DNA of 64,000 nucleotides, from positions 124,001 through 188,000 of the forward strand of contig CANLWG010000002.1 of the NCBI GenBank assembly GCA_947494715.1, in the 5' to 3' direction. A model generated the notes under the pieces. The model was not told the DNA's origin. It searched no databases and saw only the letters and a list, made by a program, of their open reading frames with translations. The number at the start of each line of letters is the position of its first letter. Position 1 is the stretch's first letter. The stretch comes from an uncultured Flavobacteriaceae bacterium (GTDB taxonomy: Bacteria; Bacteroidota; Bacteroidia; Flavobacteriales; Flavobacteriaceae). Shown one piece after another: positions 1 through 8,234 of this stretch. Position numbers and translations under genes: made by a program.

Positions 1-349
1 AATTTTCCGAAAATTTACCCCATATAAATGTATCGCCATCCACGTGGATGAAAGGTTCTTCTTGCAAATAGTACGTATGTAATTTACCCAATGCCCATAG
101 TTTGGGGCTATAGTGTTCTATATTACTTAGGTTAGTATAGCACCTAGAATATGGTAAACCGAGAATGTTTATGAAAATTTCCTTGCCAATTGTATCGGTA
201 TAAAGTTCAATGTTCGAATAGTGTTTTTTAAAAGAATGGCAACTTAATACCCAGCTCATAAAATACAATTCAAGATTTAACCAATCTTCCTTTGAATTGT
301 TAGTGTTCTTTAAAAGAGGTTGGGACCAAAAACTATGAACTATCCTCAT
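1..349 (-). CDS. DUF6734-like protein, N-terminal part (cut by window edge)
   Basis: This is a reading frame on the minus strand starting at ATG 347-349 and running off the left edge, so only about 116 N-terminal residues are visible. The protein begins MRIVHSFWSQPLL and the last visible part contains HVDGDTFIW, preceded by a segment on a position in a line of village-like aromatic residues (ELYTD, GLPYS). This pattern resembles the Bacteroidota family DUF6734, recognised from memory. The HVDGD element looks like the DxD metal/nucleotide-sugar motif of GT-A glycosyltransferases, so a sugar-transfer role is possible but inferred. It is divergent from the lanC gene, with a gap of about 350 bases. 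Confidence 0.65.
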   Translation of the reverse strand, partial: MRIVHSFWSQPLLKNTNNSKEDWLNLELYFMSWVLSCHSFKKHYSNIELYTDTIGKEIFINILGLPYSRCYTNLSNIEHYSPKLWALGKLHTYYLQEEPFIHVDGDTFIWGKFSEN

Positions 350-701
350 CTTTTTCGAATGTACCTGTTATACCATGTAATATTCTACTGCACTAGTTCA
401 ATGGCCATCTATTGTAAAAGAAAGTCACAAACCAAAAGCATATTTATGACTATTTTAGGGCTTCTTCTAAATCTTTAGAGGATTCTAATTCCTTCATACT
501 TTTTCATAATTTGGCCTTTTGAACAAGTAAATCAACGCCTTTGAGAAATCACTACTAGTAAGCTTTCCAAAATGGGAAGAACGCTAAATTACATTGCCTA
601 CAGTTAGTAATTTTTTATATAATATGTAAATAATTTCTTACTTTAGTTTATCTGCAAAGTACGTAAATTTTACTAAAATCTGTTAGCTTAATACATTCCA
701 A
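350..701. other. A+T-rich divergent intergenic region
   Basis: A gap of about 350 bases lies between the divergent DUF6734-like gene and lanC, so it should hold promoters for both. I found no clean TAnnTTTG box. The only structure seen is a possible decayed minus-strand reading frame, listed separately. Confidence 0.5.
450..583 (-). pseudogene. Possible decayed reading frame with one frameshift
   Basis: On the minus strand, an open stretch after a stop at 584-586 reads RSSHFGKLTSSDFSKAL and continues to NYEKV before a stop at 494-496. A one-base shift then opens MKELESSKDLEEALK, ending at a stop at 450-452. Joined across the shift, the two pieces read like one protein C-terminus. No family was recognised and the stretch is short, so chance cannot be excluded. 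Confidence 0.25.
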
Positions 702-1925
702 ATGATCATTGAAAAAGAAAAAATTGATAAAAAGTTAGATGAGATATATAAATCTATTGTTGAAAACTTAGAGAATGAGAAAGAAATAGGGTTGTTAAGC
801 GGAAAATCAGGTATTTGCATTTTTTTGTTTTACTACTCGGAATATTTAAGCTCCGAAGAGCCATCGAATCTTGCGGTCGATATTTTAACTGAAACTATAG
901 AAAGTATTAACACTCGAGTTTATGCAAAAACCTATTGTTCCGGCCTTTCGGGGATAGGTTGGCTTTTAAATCATCTTGCTGAAGAGGGTTTCATTGATGT
1001 GGATATTGACTCGCTTTCCTCTTCCATTGATGAAATCATAGAAAAATCTGTAGAAGAAGAAATGGAGGCAAATAATTATGATTTTCTCCATGGGGTGGTT
1101 GGATATGGATGGTACTATCTTAAACGCTATAACAATGTGAAGTTCGTTGAATCAAAAGATTTTTACAAAAAAAAACTTTTCATGATTGTAGATTATTTGA
1201 GAGATACTGCGGAAGAAGATATAAACGGCTTTAAATGGTCAACTCAAAGATTAGAAAAGCATTTAAGTTATGATTTGAGTTTGGCTCACGGCATTTCAAG
1301 CATAATTGTCTTTTTGTCAAAGTTGTATGCTCTTAATGAATTCAAAGTCAAATCAGAAAAACTGCTTTTTGGTTCGATTCAATATCTTTTAACTAAAAAA
1401 AAACCAATGGCAAAAGCTCATTTCCCAGACCATGTCCTCAAGGAGAAAAAGTCCGAAGAGCTAATATTTAACTCCAGAATTTCTTGGTGCTACGGGGATT
1501 TAGGAATAGGTAATTCCTTGTTGCTGGCCTCTAGGTTTATAGGGAATCGAAATCTTGAATCAATCGCCTTGGAAACTCTGAAAAATGCCGCCGAGCGAAG
1601 TACGAAAGAATATAGTGTTCTAAATAAGGACGCCATTCTTTGTCATGGCACTTTCGGCAATGCTCTCATTTTTTTAAAACTATCCAAGATTTATAGCGAT
1701 TCAGTTTTTTCAAAGGCTGCCACTTTTTGGATAAATGATGGACTGGTAAAAGGTACTCGAAAAAGTGGCTACGCGGGTTATAGTCAATATACTAATATCG
1801 GAGAAAAGGTTGAATGGATCAATAAATTGTCCATTTTGGAGGGTATTTCCGGGATAGGATTATGTCTAATAAACTATGGGTCTAAACTTGAAAGTTGTTG
1901 GGACGAATGTTTGATGCTTCGATAA
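702..1925 (+). CDS. lanC: Lanthionine synthetase C-like cyclase (LanC)
   Basis: The 407-residue protein has the repeated GxxG helical-barrel pattern of LanC: residues near 33, 81, 131, 197, 266, 316 and 381. The zinc ligands of the family are visible as Cys263 in SWCYG and Cys314-His315 in LCHG. The other active-site residues known from NisC also match: Asp127 in YDFLHG, His196 in LAHG and Tyr264 after the first zinc Cys. The enzyme should add cysteine thiols to dehydrated Ser/Thr in a lanthipeptide precursor, forming thioether rings in the cytoplasm. A precursor gene lies about 210 bases downstream on the same strand. No dehydratase gene is visible in this window, although LanC acts after one. 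The start at ATG 702 is the first in the frame. Confidence 0.9.
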   Translation: MIIEKEKIDKKLDEIYKSIVENLENEKEIGLLSGKSGICIFLFYYSEYLSSEEPSNLAVDILTETIESINTRVYAKTYCSGLSGIGWLLNHLAEEGFIDVDIDSLSSSIDEIIEKSVEEEMEANNYDFLHGVVGYGWYYLKRYNNVKFVESKDFYKKKLFMIVDYLRDTAEEDINGFKWSTQRLEKHLSYDLSLAHGISSIIVFLSKLYALNEFKVKSEKLLFGSIQYLLTKKKPMAKAHFPDHVLKEKKSEELIFNSRISWCYGDLGIGNSLLLASRFIGNRNLESIALETLKNAAERSTKEYSVLNKDAILCHGTFGNALIFLKLSKIYSDSVFSKAATFWINDGLVKGTRKSGYAGYSQYTNIGEKVEWINKLSILEGISGIGLCLINYGSKLESCWDECLMLR

Positions 1926-1949
1926 TGGAAATTCAAACCAGTTTAATAA

Positions 1950-2069
1950 ATTTCTAGCCTTTTAAGGATTAAACACCAATTTTTAGGAGATGATAAAATC
2001 GAATACGTTAAGCAATGGCCTGATGATAGTTCAGTAATATTATTTGTAAGAAAAATCTTTGATTTTTAA
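1950..2069 (+). pseudogene. Possible decayed gene tail between lanC and the precursor
   Basis: An open frame without a start codon begins after the stop at 1947-1949 and ends at TAA 2067-2069. Its end reads FLGDDKIEYVKQW, PDDSSVILFVRKIFDF, which has the composition of a real protein C-terminus rather than random A+T-rich translation. I recognise no family. It may be what remains of a gene lost between lanC and the precursor, but it is only about 39 codons long. Confidence 0.25.
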
Positions 2070-2102
2070 CAGAAAATATTATTTTTTTTGCAAACAAAAA
2101 TT

Positions 2103-2110
2103 TATATTTG
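2103..2110 (+). promoter_or_regulatory. TAnnTTTG-type box upstream of the lanthipeptide precursor
   Basis: TATATTTG fits the Bacteroidota -7 consensus TAnnTTTG and ends 26 bases before the precursor ATG. The nearest upstream TTTG (2087-2090) is only 12 bases away, shorter than the usual spacing, so the -33 element is not convincing. Confidence 0.35.
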
Positions 2111-2136
2111 GATATAACTCCTTAAAAAACAAAGAC

Positions 2137-2328
2137 ATGAAAAAAAAGAATCCAAAAAAATTGAATTTGAAAATTGAATCGATTGCAAAACTTAACAAGC
2201 AGGAAAGTGATTCAATTTTAGGTGGAGGTTACACAGATCCTACTGGAGGATTTTGCACCTTATTGACTGGTGCAACATGCCCTTCAAGATGTCAGGGTAC
2301 TGGCTGTGGCCTTACTGCTTTGTGCTAA
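2137..2328 (+). CDS. lanA: Class I lanthipeptide-type precursor peptide
   Basis: The peptide has 63 residues. The leader (residues 1-31) is lysine-rich and carries KKLNLKIESIAKLN followed by a GGG at 29-31, the Bacteroidota form of a class I lanthipeptide leader with a double-glycine cleavage site. The core (32-63) has five Cys (40, 48, 52, 57, 63) and seven Ser/Thr, giving donors and acceptors for up to five thioether rings. The ATG at 2137 was chosen over an in-frame upstream ATG at 2059 because it gives the standard leader length. LanC lies upstream and a strong terminator downstream. A double-glycine leader implies export and cleavage by a C39-peptidase ABC transporter, which is not seen here. 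Confidence 0.85.
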   Translation: MKKKNPKKLNLKIESIAKLNKQESDSILGGGYTDPTGGFCTLLTGATCPSRCQGTGCGLTALC

Positions 2329-2363
2329 CCTTCTTTATTGAAAATAAATTTATTTTAGAATCA

Positions 2364-2398
2364 AAAGAGACTGTTAAAATTCAGTCTCTTTCTTGTTT
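2364..2398 (+). terminator. Rho-independent terminator after the precursor gene
   Basis: A perfect 10-bp stem, AAAGAGACTG and CAGTCTCTTT, surrounds an 8-base loop at 2374-2381 and is followed by a T-rich run. It lies 36 bases after the precursor stop codon and should end that transcript. Confidence 0.85.
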
Positions 2399-2593
2399 AA
2401 GAAAATGGTTCATCAATCAAAAGGAAGGTACAAATTGGTTTTATTCTCAATACCAAATAATTCGAATAATTTGTAAGATGATACCACCATAATTTATGCT
2501 TTTTAGGCATGTACCCAATTGGTATTGGAATCTTATTTTGAATAACGTTAAAATAATACTCTTTACTATTGACCTTTTTTAACCGTACCTAGA

Positions 2594-3178
2594 GTGATAA
2601 ATGGAGATTGCCAATTTGTAGTTGTTTCAAATAATTGCTGGGGAGCCGAAATATACAAAACGCTTGGTTTGCAATACAATAGCCCTTTTGTTGGACTTTT
2701 TATTTACGGTCCGGATTATCTAAAATTATTGAAGAAATTAGATTTTTATCTTTCTTTAAAGCTCTCTTTTACCAAGAAATCTAAATGGATAAATCCCACA
2801 CCAGAATATCCTATAGGGCAGCTAAATGATATAGAAATTCATTTTGTACATTATAAGGATGAGAATCATGCAAGATTGAAATGGGAATTAAGACTATCCA
2901 GAATGCAAAAGGTAAAAAGCAAAGACGACTTTTATTTTAAAATTTGCGACCGAGATCAAGCAAGTTTTGATATTATCAAAAAATTTCACAAACTCCCTTT
3001 TAAGAATAAAATTTCGTTCGGCATTTCTGAAATAGAAAATGAATGTCATATACGTATCAAGGAAAATGAGGCGAATAAAACAGTCCCTCATGGGTTGGCA
3101 TTATACACTATTTGTCATAATTATGTAAATATTTTTAAGTGGATTGCTACTGGAAAGTTGGAAAAACTATACATGTAG
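2594..3178 (+). CDS. DUF1919 family protein
   Basis: The 194-residue product matches the DUF1919 pattern known from exopolysaccharide and surface-sugar loci: VVSNNCWGAEIY near residues 9-20, then NSPFVGLF, PDYLKLL, a YPIGQL segment, HFVHY and a KWELR segment. The biochemical role of the family is not established. The start is GTG 2594, because the frame is open only from 2573 and holds no ATG. This leaves the conserved SNNC motif very near the N-terminus, so the gene may be slightly truncated. The protein lies on the same strand as the lanthipeptide genes but after a terminator, so co-transcription is doubtful. Confidence 0.75.
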   Translation: MINGDCQFVVVSNNCWGAEIYKTLGLQYNSPFVGLFIYGPDYLKLLKKLDFYLSLKLSFTKKSKWINPTPEYPIGQLNDIEIHFVHYKDENHARLKWELRLSRMQKVKSKDDFYFKICDRDQASFDIIKKFHKLPFKNKISFGISEIENECHIRIKENEANKTVPHGLALYTICHNYVNIFKWIATGKLEKLYM

Positions 3179-3468
3179 GTAGCATTTAATTTTTTGTGGT
3201 TTTTACTAAATTCAGCGGATTCATAAACCCTAACAGCTCCCACCATTGACATCGATAAATATATTTCGCTCGAAAAAATTATGACACTTAATCGAATTAC
3301 ATGCTATATTAACTCCATATCGCTAAAATTTTATTTTGCCTTCTTACCAAAGATTTGACTTAGCACAAAAGAACTAGTTTAAATTCAAATCAGGAAATCC
3401 CAAAAGAAATGGTTCTTTTTCAAAAAATCGGAGTTATAAACTAAAAACGAGATATAAACTTGCCTGTA

Positions 3469-5877
3469 TTAATATCCATAATCCGTTGGAAAAGTATTCA
3501 TATAAAAACCTGATTCCCCTGGTTCCTTTAGAAATTCGATAACCACTTGGATTTCTTTTGCAAAATCGGAATTGAAAAAAGTTATTGTCGCCTCCCCATT
3601 TTCATCGGTCTTAACGGAGGGATTCCAAAATAAAGTTTTTCGGTGATCAGGTTTGTTTTGTCCATTGTTCGGTCTATCGTAGTCCGGACTATAAAATTCC
3701 TTTTCCCCATCATGGGCAAGGACAAATTCAAAGTTGGATTCCGAAGTCGTGGAAGTCGGGCTGGGCCTCCCTCTTCGGGTATAAACAAGAATTACACCAT
3801 TAGCACCGCTAGCACCAAAAATAGAGGCCCCTGACCCTTTTAGAATCTCGATTCGCTCAATGTCAGCAGGGGATAAGAATTCAAAAGCGTTAGATTTCTG
3901 ACTTAGCCTCATTCCATCCACTACCCATAGCGGACTTCCACCCCTAATACTAACACTTGCGTCCACTCCGCTTCCTGAAACGAATACCCCGGGAGCATCA
4001 CCCAATAACAAAGAAAGATCAAATAGCCTATTCTCATCCTGATAGACCACCGCGTCAGGAACAATACCATACATGGCAGGGGATTCCGGTGTTTCTATTC
4101 GTTCCTCGGTAACGACAACTTCGTCAAGCTCCGTCACATCATCGAAAATGGAATCCCTTTCCTTTCTGGTATAGTCGGTCCTCCTAAAGGAATCGATATC
4201 CTTTGTCCTAGGACCGCCCCTATTATAGTCATCCAATTTCCTAACGGGAAAAATATCGTTTTCATCCAGGTTTATATTTACATCGATCTGTTTGCCCCTA
4301 GGGTTGTAGGCGTTGAAGGTAACCCTCATGGTATCACGGAGGTCAATGTTGTGGATCTTGAAATGTCCCAAATCCGTGGTTCGGGTCGGATAGGCAAAAA
4401 AACCGGTTTCGGAAAGCCCGATCATCTTGATCGATGTATTCTCCAATGGTTTCCCATTACGGCCATATGCCGTTCCCGAGACCGTAATGCCCTTCTCGAA
4501 CCGTTTTTTTTCCGATAGGCCAGTACCATTTAGGACATCCTGCCATTTGTACCTCCTCCAGCCATGGGTCATCATTATCAGGTCCAGACCGAAAAGCGTA
4601 TTTCTTTCCCTATCCTTAAAAAAGAAATTCGGGTCGTTGATATGACCTCTTAAATCTGACTCCAGCAACAGATAGGTCAGGATGTTCCGGTCGTATTTGT
4701 CTTTTTCGATATAGGCGGCATCCGTGATGGCAATCGATAATTGGGTCGAAACAGGTCTGTTTTCTTGGTCAGTAACATTAATATCGAACGAAATCGGTTC
4801 TCTCCGCATAAAAGAATTGGTATTGGGAGTGACCTTTACCTTAAACCTTTGCTGATTGTCAACGAACACCAATCGCTCACATCTTGGTCTTTTGTTCCCA
4901 TCGAAAAGGGTTATTGTCAATACTCCACTGGGCAGACCTTTCTTTGGAATTTCAAAATCAAAGAACGAATCCTGGCTCCATGCAAATTTAGCCTCGAAAA
5001 ACTTCTGGTTCCTACTAGTGCCTACCACATAAAACGGCCTGCTTTTAAGGGTATCACTTGCGCTGACCCTTATTTTTATCTTTTGAAAATCCAGATTGTT
5101 CACATTCATTGCATACCCTTTTTCAATAGTAGTGGGCAAATCATATACTGATCCATCATCAAGTACCGCGCGATACGCATTTCCGGTTTCCGGAAGTAAA
5201 TGGAATATTCCAAACCCTTGGGGGGAGGAATCTATGGTACAAATGAATTTATTTGAGGCATCTACGATACGCCCTTCTATTTTTTTCCCCAATCCATCAT
5301 TGCCAATAGCTTTAAGCGCCACGCGACAGGGCATATTCTCTACCAATTGGCCGCCCTCGGGGAAAAACCGTAAATTGATTTTATTATTTGACGGAGGCGC
5401 AGGATAGCCTACAAACCTGTTGTTGGCAATGGTTATGGTCTTATAAAAAAAGAAGTCCGGATTGTAGTAGGTCATCCATTTGGTATAGGCACGCAATTGA
5501 TAATTTCCAAACGGTAGTTCCTTGGGAACGGTCATGGAACCACTACATCTTCCATCAACCAGTGCCTGGGTCTGGGAAAAGACCACTTCATTACTGGAAT
5601 TGATCAGATCTACATACAGTACTTTGCTTGCATCCGAAAAGGTATGGTACGCCCCAAAGGTAACATAGGCGGTGTACCAAAGGTCGCCCCCGGCAGAGGC
5701 AATGTCCCGGTCAACATGTAGGTATACTTTTTCTACCGGATTTTCATCATTAAATTTTTCGATATTCTCGACCAACTCCATTAAATCCTTATCGTTTCCA
5801 AGTACTTGGCCACTCCCGGTCCCTTGAGGGAAACCGTTGAAAACGCATAGAAAAAACAACACCGAAACTAGTTTCAT
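3469..5877 (-). CDS. TonB-plug and macroglobulin-like domain protein without a barrel
   Basis: The 802-residue protein starts best at ATG 5875-5877, giving the signal peptide MKLVSVLFFLCVFNGFPQG. The body has beta-rich segments typical of MG2-type domains (VYLHVDRDIASAGG early on). A TonB-receptor plug follows at roughly residues 595-700, with VSIRGG, WVVDG, IERIEILKG and GANGVILVYTRRG. The last 100 residues end in a WNPSVKTDENGEATITFF segment like a macroglobulin beta-sandwich. There is no outer-membrane beta-barrel, so it cannot be a transport channel by itself. The family is common in Bacteroidota and is assumed to be periplasmic or outer-membrane-associated. Function unknown. Confidence 0.75.
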   Translation of the reverse strand: MKLVSVLFFLCVFNGFPQGTGSGQVLGNDKDLMELVENIEKFNDENPVEKVYLHVDRDIASAGGDLWYTAYVTFGAYHTFSDASKVLYVDLINSSNEVVFSQTQALVDGRCSGSMTVPKELPFGNYQLRAYTKWMTYYNPDFFFYKTITIANNRFVGYPAPPSNNKINLRFFPEGGQLVENMPCRVALKAIGNDGLGKKIEGRIVDASNKFICTIDSSPQGFGIFHLLPETGNAYRAVLDDGSVYDLPTTIEKGYAMNVNNLDFQKIKIRVSASDTLKSRPFYVVGTSRNQKFFEAKFAWSQDSFFDFEIPKKGLPSGVLTITLFDGNKRPRCERLVFVDNQQRFKVKVTPNTNSFMRREPISFDINVTDQENRPVSTQLSIAITDAAYIEKDKYDRNILTYLLLESDLRGHINDPNFFFKDRERNTLFGLDLIMMTHGWRRYKWQDVLNGTGLSEKKRFEKGITVSGTAYGRNGKPLENTSIKMIGLSETGFFAYPTRTTDLGHFKIHNIDLRDTMRVTFNAYNPRGKQIDVNINLDENDIFPVRKLDDYNRGGPRTKDIDSFRRTDYTRKERDSIFDDVTELDEVVVTEERIETPESPAMYGIVPDAVVYQDENRLFDLSLLLGDAPGVFVSGSGVDASVSIRGGSPLWVVDGMRLSQKSNAFEFLSPADIERIEILKGSGASIFGASGANGVILVYTRRGRPSPTSTTSESNFEFVLAHDGEKEFYSPDYDRPNNGQNKPDHRKTLFWNPSVKTDENGEATITFFNSDFAKEIQVVIEFLKEPGESGFYMNTFPTDYGY

Positions 5878-6217
5878 TACATATCTACCTAATACACTTA
5901 AAGATAAGCACAACCTGCTTGTCATCAAAAATATTCTTTGTAAAAAACCTTATTATACCTACTTTTCTTAAGGAAAATACCTATTTCAACCAATCAAAAA
6001 AGTTTGTTGGGTATACTTGGGACTTTTACTAGCTAAAACGGATATTTACCCATAAAAGACTGCTGTTGCTCAAAATAGCCTATCATCCCATTTATAAACA
6101 TCCTATTGCGCATTTCATTGAAATTGGATGAAGCATAGTGCAATTTTACATGTCTTTAGGAATTTCCTATTTTTTTGTACTTTCCCGAACCATTTTCAAC
6201 CAAAAATTCATTTTTAT
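5878..6217. other. Divergent intergenic region, 340 bases
   Basis: This region separates the minus-strand TonB-plug gene from the plus-strand nucleoside hydrolase gene and should hold both promoters. The minus strand shows one TAnnTTTG match (TATTTTTG, 5933 to 5926), 48 bases before the TonB-plug start, without a clear -33 partner. Nothing else was recognised. Confidence 0.4.
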
Positions 6218-7255
6218 ATGAAGACGGCTCACTATCTATTGTTATCCCTCTTGTCAATTTCAATTTGCACTTCCTGCAAGGAAAAACAAAAGGAATCCCA
6301 ATCTGACCTAGAGGAATCATCAAAAGTTGACTCCAAAAAAATAAAGGTCATTTTCGATACAGACGCCAACAATGAACTGGACGATCAGCATGCCATGGCC
6401 TATATGTTGTTCAACGGCGATGTTTTTGATGTAAGAGGGATTACGGTCAATGCTACGTATAATGGAGGTGGTATTCAAGGGCACTACGATGAGGCGGAAA
6501 GGGTTTTGCAGTTGAGTAATTTAAAGGATTCCATACCTCTTTTAAATGGGGCCAATGGAAATTTTGAGGAAATTGTTGAGGGTTTTGACCCTTTCAATTA
6601 TGATGGGCAGGAAGGAGTGGATTTTATTTTGGAAGAGACCAAAAAAGATTCCACAATCATAGTAGCGGTTGGCAAGCTAACGAATATAGCCTTAGCTTTA
6701 AAAAAAGATCCTTCTTTCGCCAAGCGGACCAAAATTATTTGGTTGGGAAGTAACTATCCGGAACCTGGGGAGTATAATCAGGACAACGATACCATTTCCA
6801 TGAACTATGTATTGAATAGCAAAATTCCTTTTGAAATGGTAACTGTTCGATATGGAAAACCCTCGGGAACCGATGCGGTGGCCGTGACCCAGACAGAGGT
6901 AAACTCAAGAATGCCCGGATTGGGCCCAAAGGCAAAAGACCCTATTACAGGGAGACACGGAGGGACCTTTGGAAATTTCGGGGATTATTCCATAAGCCTT
7001 TTTGAACATATCCATTACCATACCGACCCTCCATCGCGTCCCCTTTTTGATATGGTTGCCTTGGCTATTTTAAAGGATAGCTCCTGGGGAGATCAAAAAT
7101 CGATTCCAGCCCCGATACTTATTAATAATGAATGGATGGAACGCCCCAAAAACGAAAGAAAAATCACTGTTTGGGAAAACTTCGATAAGGAAAAGGTTCT
7201 GGCCGATTTCTATGAAACCATGGAGAACCCCCTTTTGGTTTCGGCAACACAGTAG
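6218..7255 (+). CDS. Nucleoside hydrolase family lipoprotein
   Basis: From ATG 6218 the protein has 345 residues and begins with a lipoprotein signal ending at Cys20 (CTSCK). An in-frame ATG at 6128 would add 30 residues in front of this signal and is disfavoured. The motif FDTDANNELDDQHA (about 46-59) is the calcium-binding aspartate cluster of inosine-uridine nucleoside hydrolases, with the usual DTDxGxDD form slightly altered. Residues GKLTNIALAL and DMVALAI also fit the family. The protein probably hydrolyses an N-ribosidic bond in the periplasm or on the cell surface. The substrate cannot be read from sequence, and the altered motif leaves room for a related activity. Confidence 0.8.
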   Translation: MKTAHYLLLSLLSISICTSCKEKQKESQSDLEESSKVDSKKIKVIFDTDANNELDDQHAMAYMLFNGDVFDVRGITVNATYNGGGIQGHYDEAERVLQLSNLKDSIPLLNGANGNFEEIVEGFDPFNYDGQEGVDFILEETKKDSTIIVAVGKLTNIALALKKDPSFAKRTKIIWLGSNYPEPGEYNQDNDTISMNYVLNSKIPFEMVTVRYGKPSGTDAVAVTQTEVNSRMPGLGPKAKDPITGRHGGTFGNFGDYSISLFEHIHYHTDPPSRPLFDMVALAILKDSSWGDQKSIPAPILINNEWMERPKNERKITVWENFDKEKVLADFYETMENPLLVSATQ

Positions 7256-7342
7256 TCACTGCATATTTATGGGTGAAATTTTGGTTTTAAAAGAGTATTG
7301 AAATTGAAATCTTAACCTTAACTTGCGCTGCAAATCAGTGCA

Positions 7343-8179
7343 ATGCAGAGAGTTTTTTTACTTTTTTTCCTTGTATTTGTTTGTTTCGCTCAATCCCAGG
7401 ATTTGGACACGGATGTTACCGAGACCCGATGGGATATGTTCAAATATGATGTTGGCAATATCTTTTTGGGAATGGGACATGCCTATTCCAGACCTTTGCA
7501 TTGGAAGGGTGGCCAATGGGGCGATTTTGGTGTTACCGCGGTGGGCACCGGAGTTGCTTATCTTGTGGACGATCCTAGCTCGGAATATTTTAGAAGAATC
7601 AGGGATGACATACCCGAAGTCCTGCGGGATTTTGGGTTTGAATATGGAAGTCCATCCAATAACTACATCGTAACAGGTGCCGTATACCTAACCGGACTCG
7701 CCATAAAGGATGAAAAATTACGAAGAACCGGAGTGCTGCTTATTTCCTCGGCCTCCGCGGGAGGATTGCTACAACATTTTTTGAAATCCGCTATAGGGCG
7801 TGCAAGGCCTTTGAGCGGAAAAACCAAGGATACATTTAGCCCCTTCTGGAGTGGAGGTAAGGATTTTCATGCCTTCCCTTCCGGTCATGCCATTTTGGCT
7901 TTGACAAATGCCCATGCCATTGCAAAACAATTTAAGAGTCCTTGGATAAAAGGAGGTATTTATACTTTGGGAGCTATCCCCTCAGTTTCCAGGCTGTGGG
8001 AGGGCAAACATTGGCTATCTGATATAGTCTTCAGTGCCGTGGTGAGTATTGTTATCGTTGAATCCATAGATCGCTATCTGGATACCAAATACGACAAGAA
8101 ATACAACGATAACAGCAAAAAAATTAGCTGGGACCTCAATTTTGCGCCAGGACGAATTGGAATTGTAGCACGCTTCTGA
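7343..8179 (+). CDS. PAP2-family phosphatase, exported
   Basis: The 278-residue protein has a signal peptide (MQRVFLLFFLVFVCFAQSQ) and the three PAP2 motifs: K-x6-RP at 148-156, PSGH at 179-182, and SR-x5-H-x3-D at 216-227. The two His residues and the Arg bind phosphate in this family. It probably dephosphorylates a lipid or other phosphomonoester or pyrophosphate facing the periplasm. It lies about 90 bases after the nucleoside hydrolase gene on the same strand, which would fit salvage of nucleotides, but no shared operon is proven. Confidence 0.85.
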   Translation: MQRVFLLFFLVFVCFAQSQDLDTDVTETRWDMFKYDVGNIFLGMGHAYSRPLHWKGGQWGDFGVTAVGTGVAYLVDDPSSEYFRRIRDDIPEVLRDFGFEYGSPSNNYIVTGAVYLTGLAIKDEKLRRTGVLLISSASAGGLLQHFLKSAIGRARPLSGKTKDTFSPFWSGGKDFHAFPSGHAILALTNAHAIAKQFKSPWIKGGIYTLGAIPSVSRLWEGKHWLSDIVFSAVVSIVIVESIDRYLDTKYDKKYNDNSKKISWDLNFAPGRIGIVARF

Positions 8180-8210
8180 TTTAAATCATTTTTAAAATAG
8201 GTATAATTTG

Positions 8211-8218
8211 TAACTTTG
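8211..8218 (+). promoter_or_regulatory. TAnnTTTG-type box for ferritin
   Basis: TAACTTTG matches the Bacteroidota -7 consensus exactly and sits 16 bases before the ferritin ATG, which would give a very short leader. No clear -33 TTTG was found. Confidence 0.45.
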
Positions 8219-8234
8219 CACAAAATTTGAAATT

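Noticed and set aside
2253-2492. Reading frame overlapping the lanthipeptide precursor and its terminator
   Set aside because: It overlaps the precursor in another frame and crosses the hairpin; its translation has no protein-like features.
4741-5151. 136-residue antisense frame in the TonB-plug gene
   Set aside because: It is a shadow of the coding strand, with no start context or family similarity.
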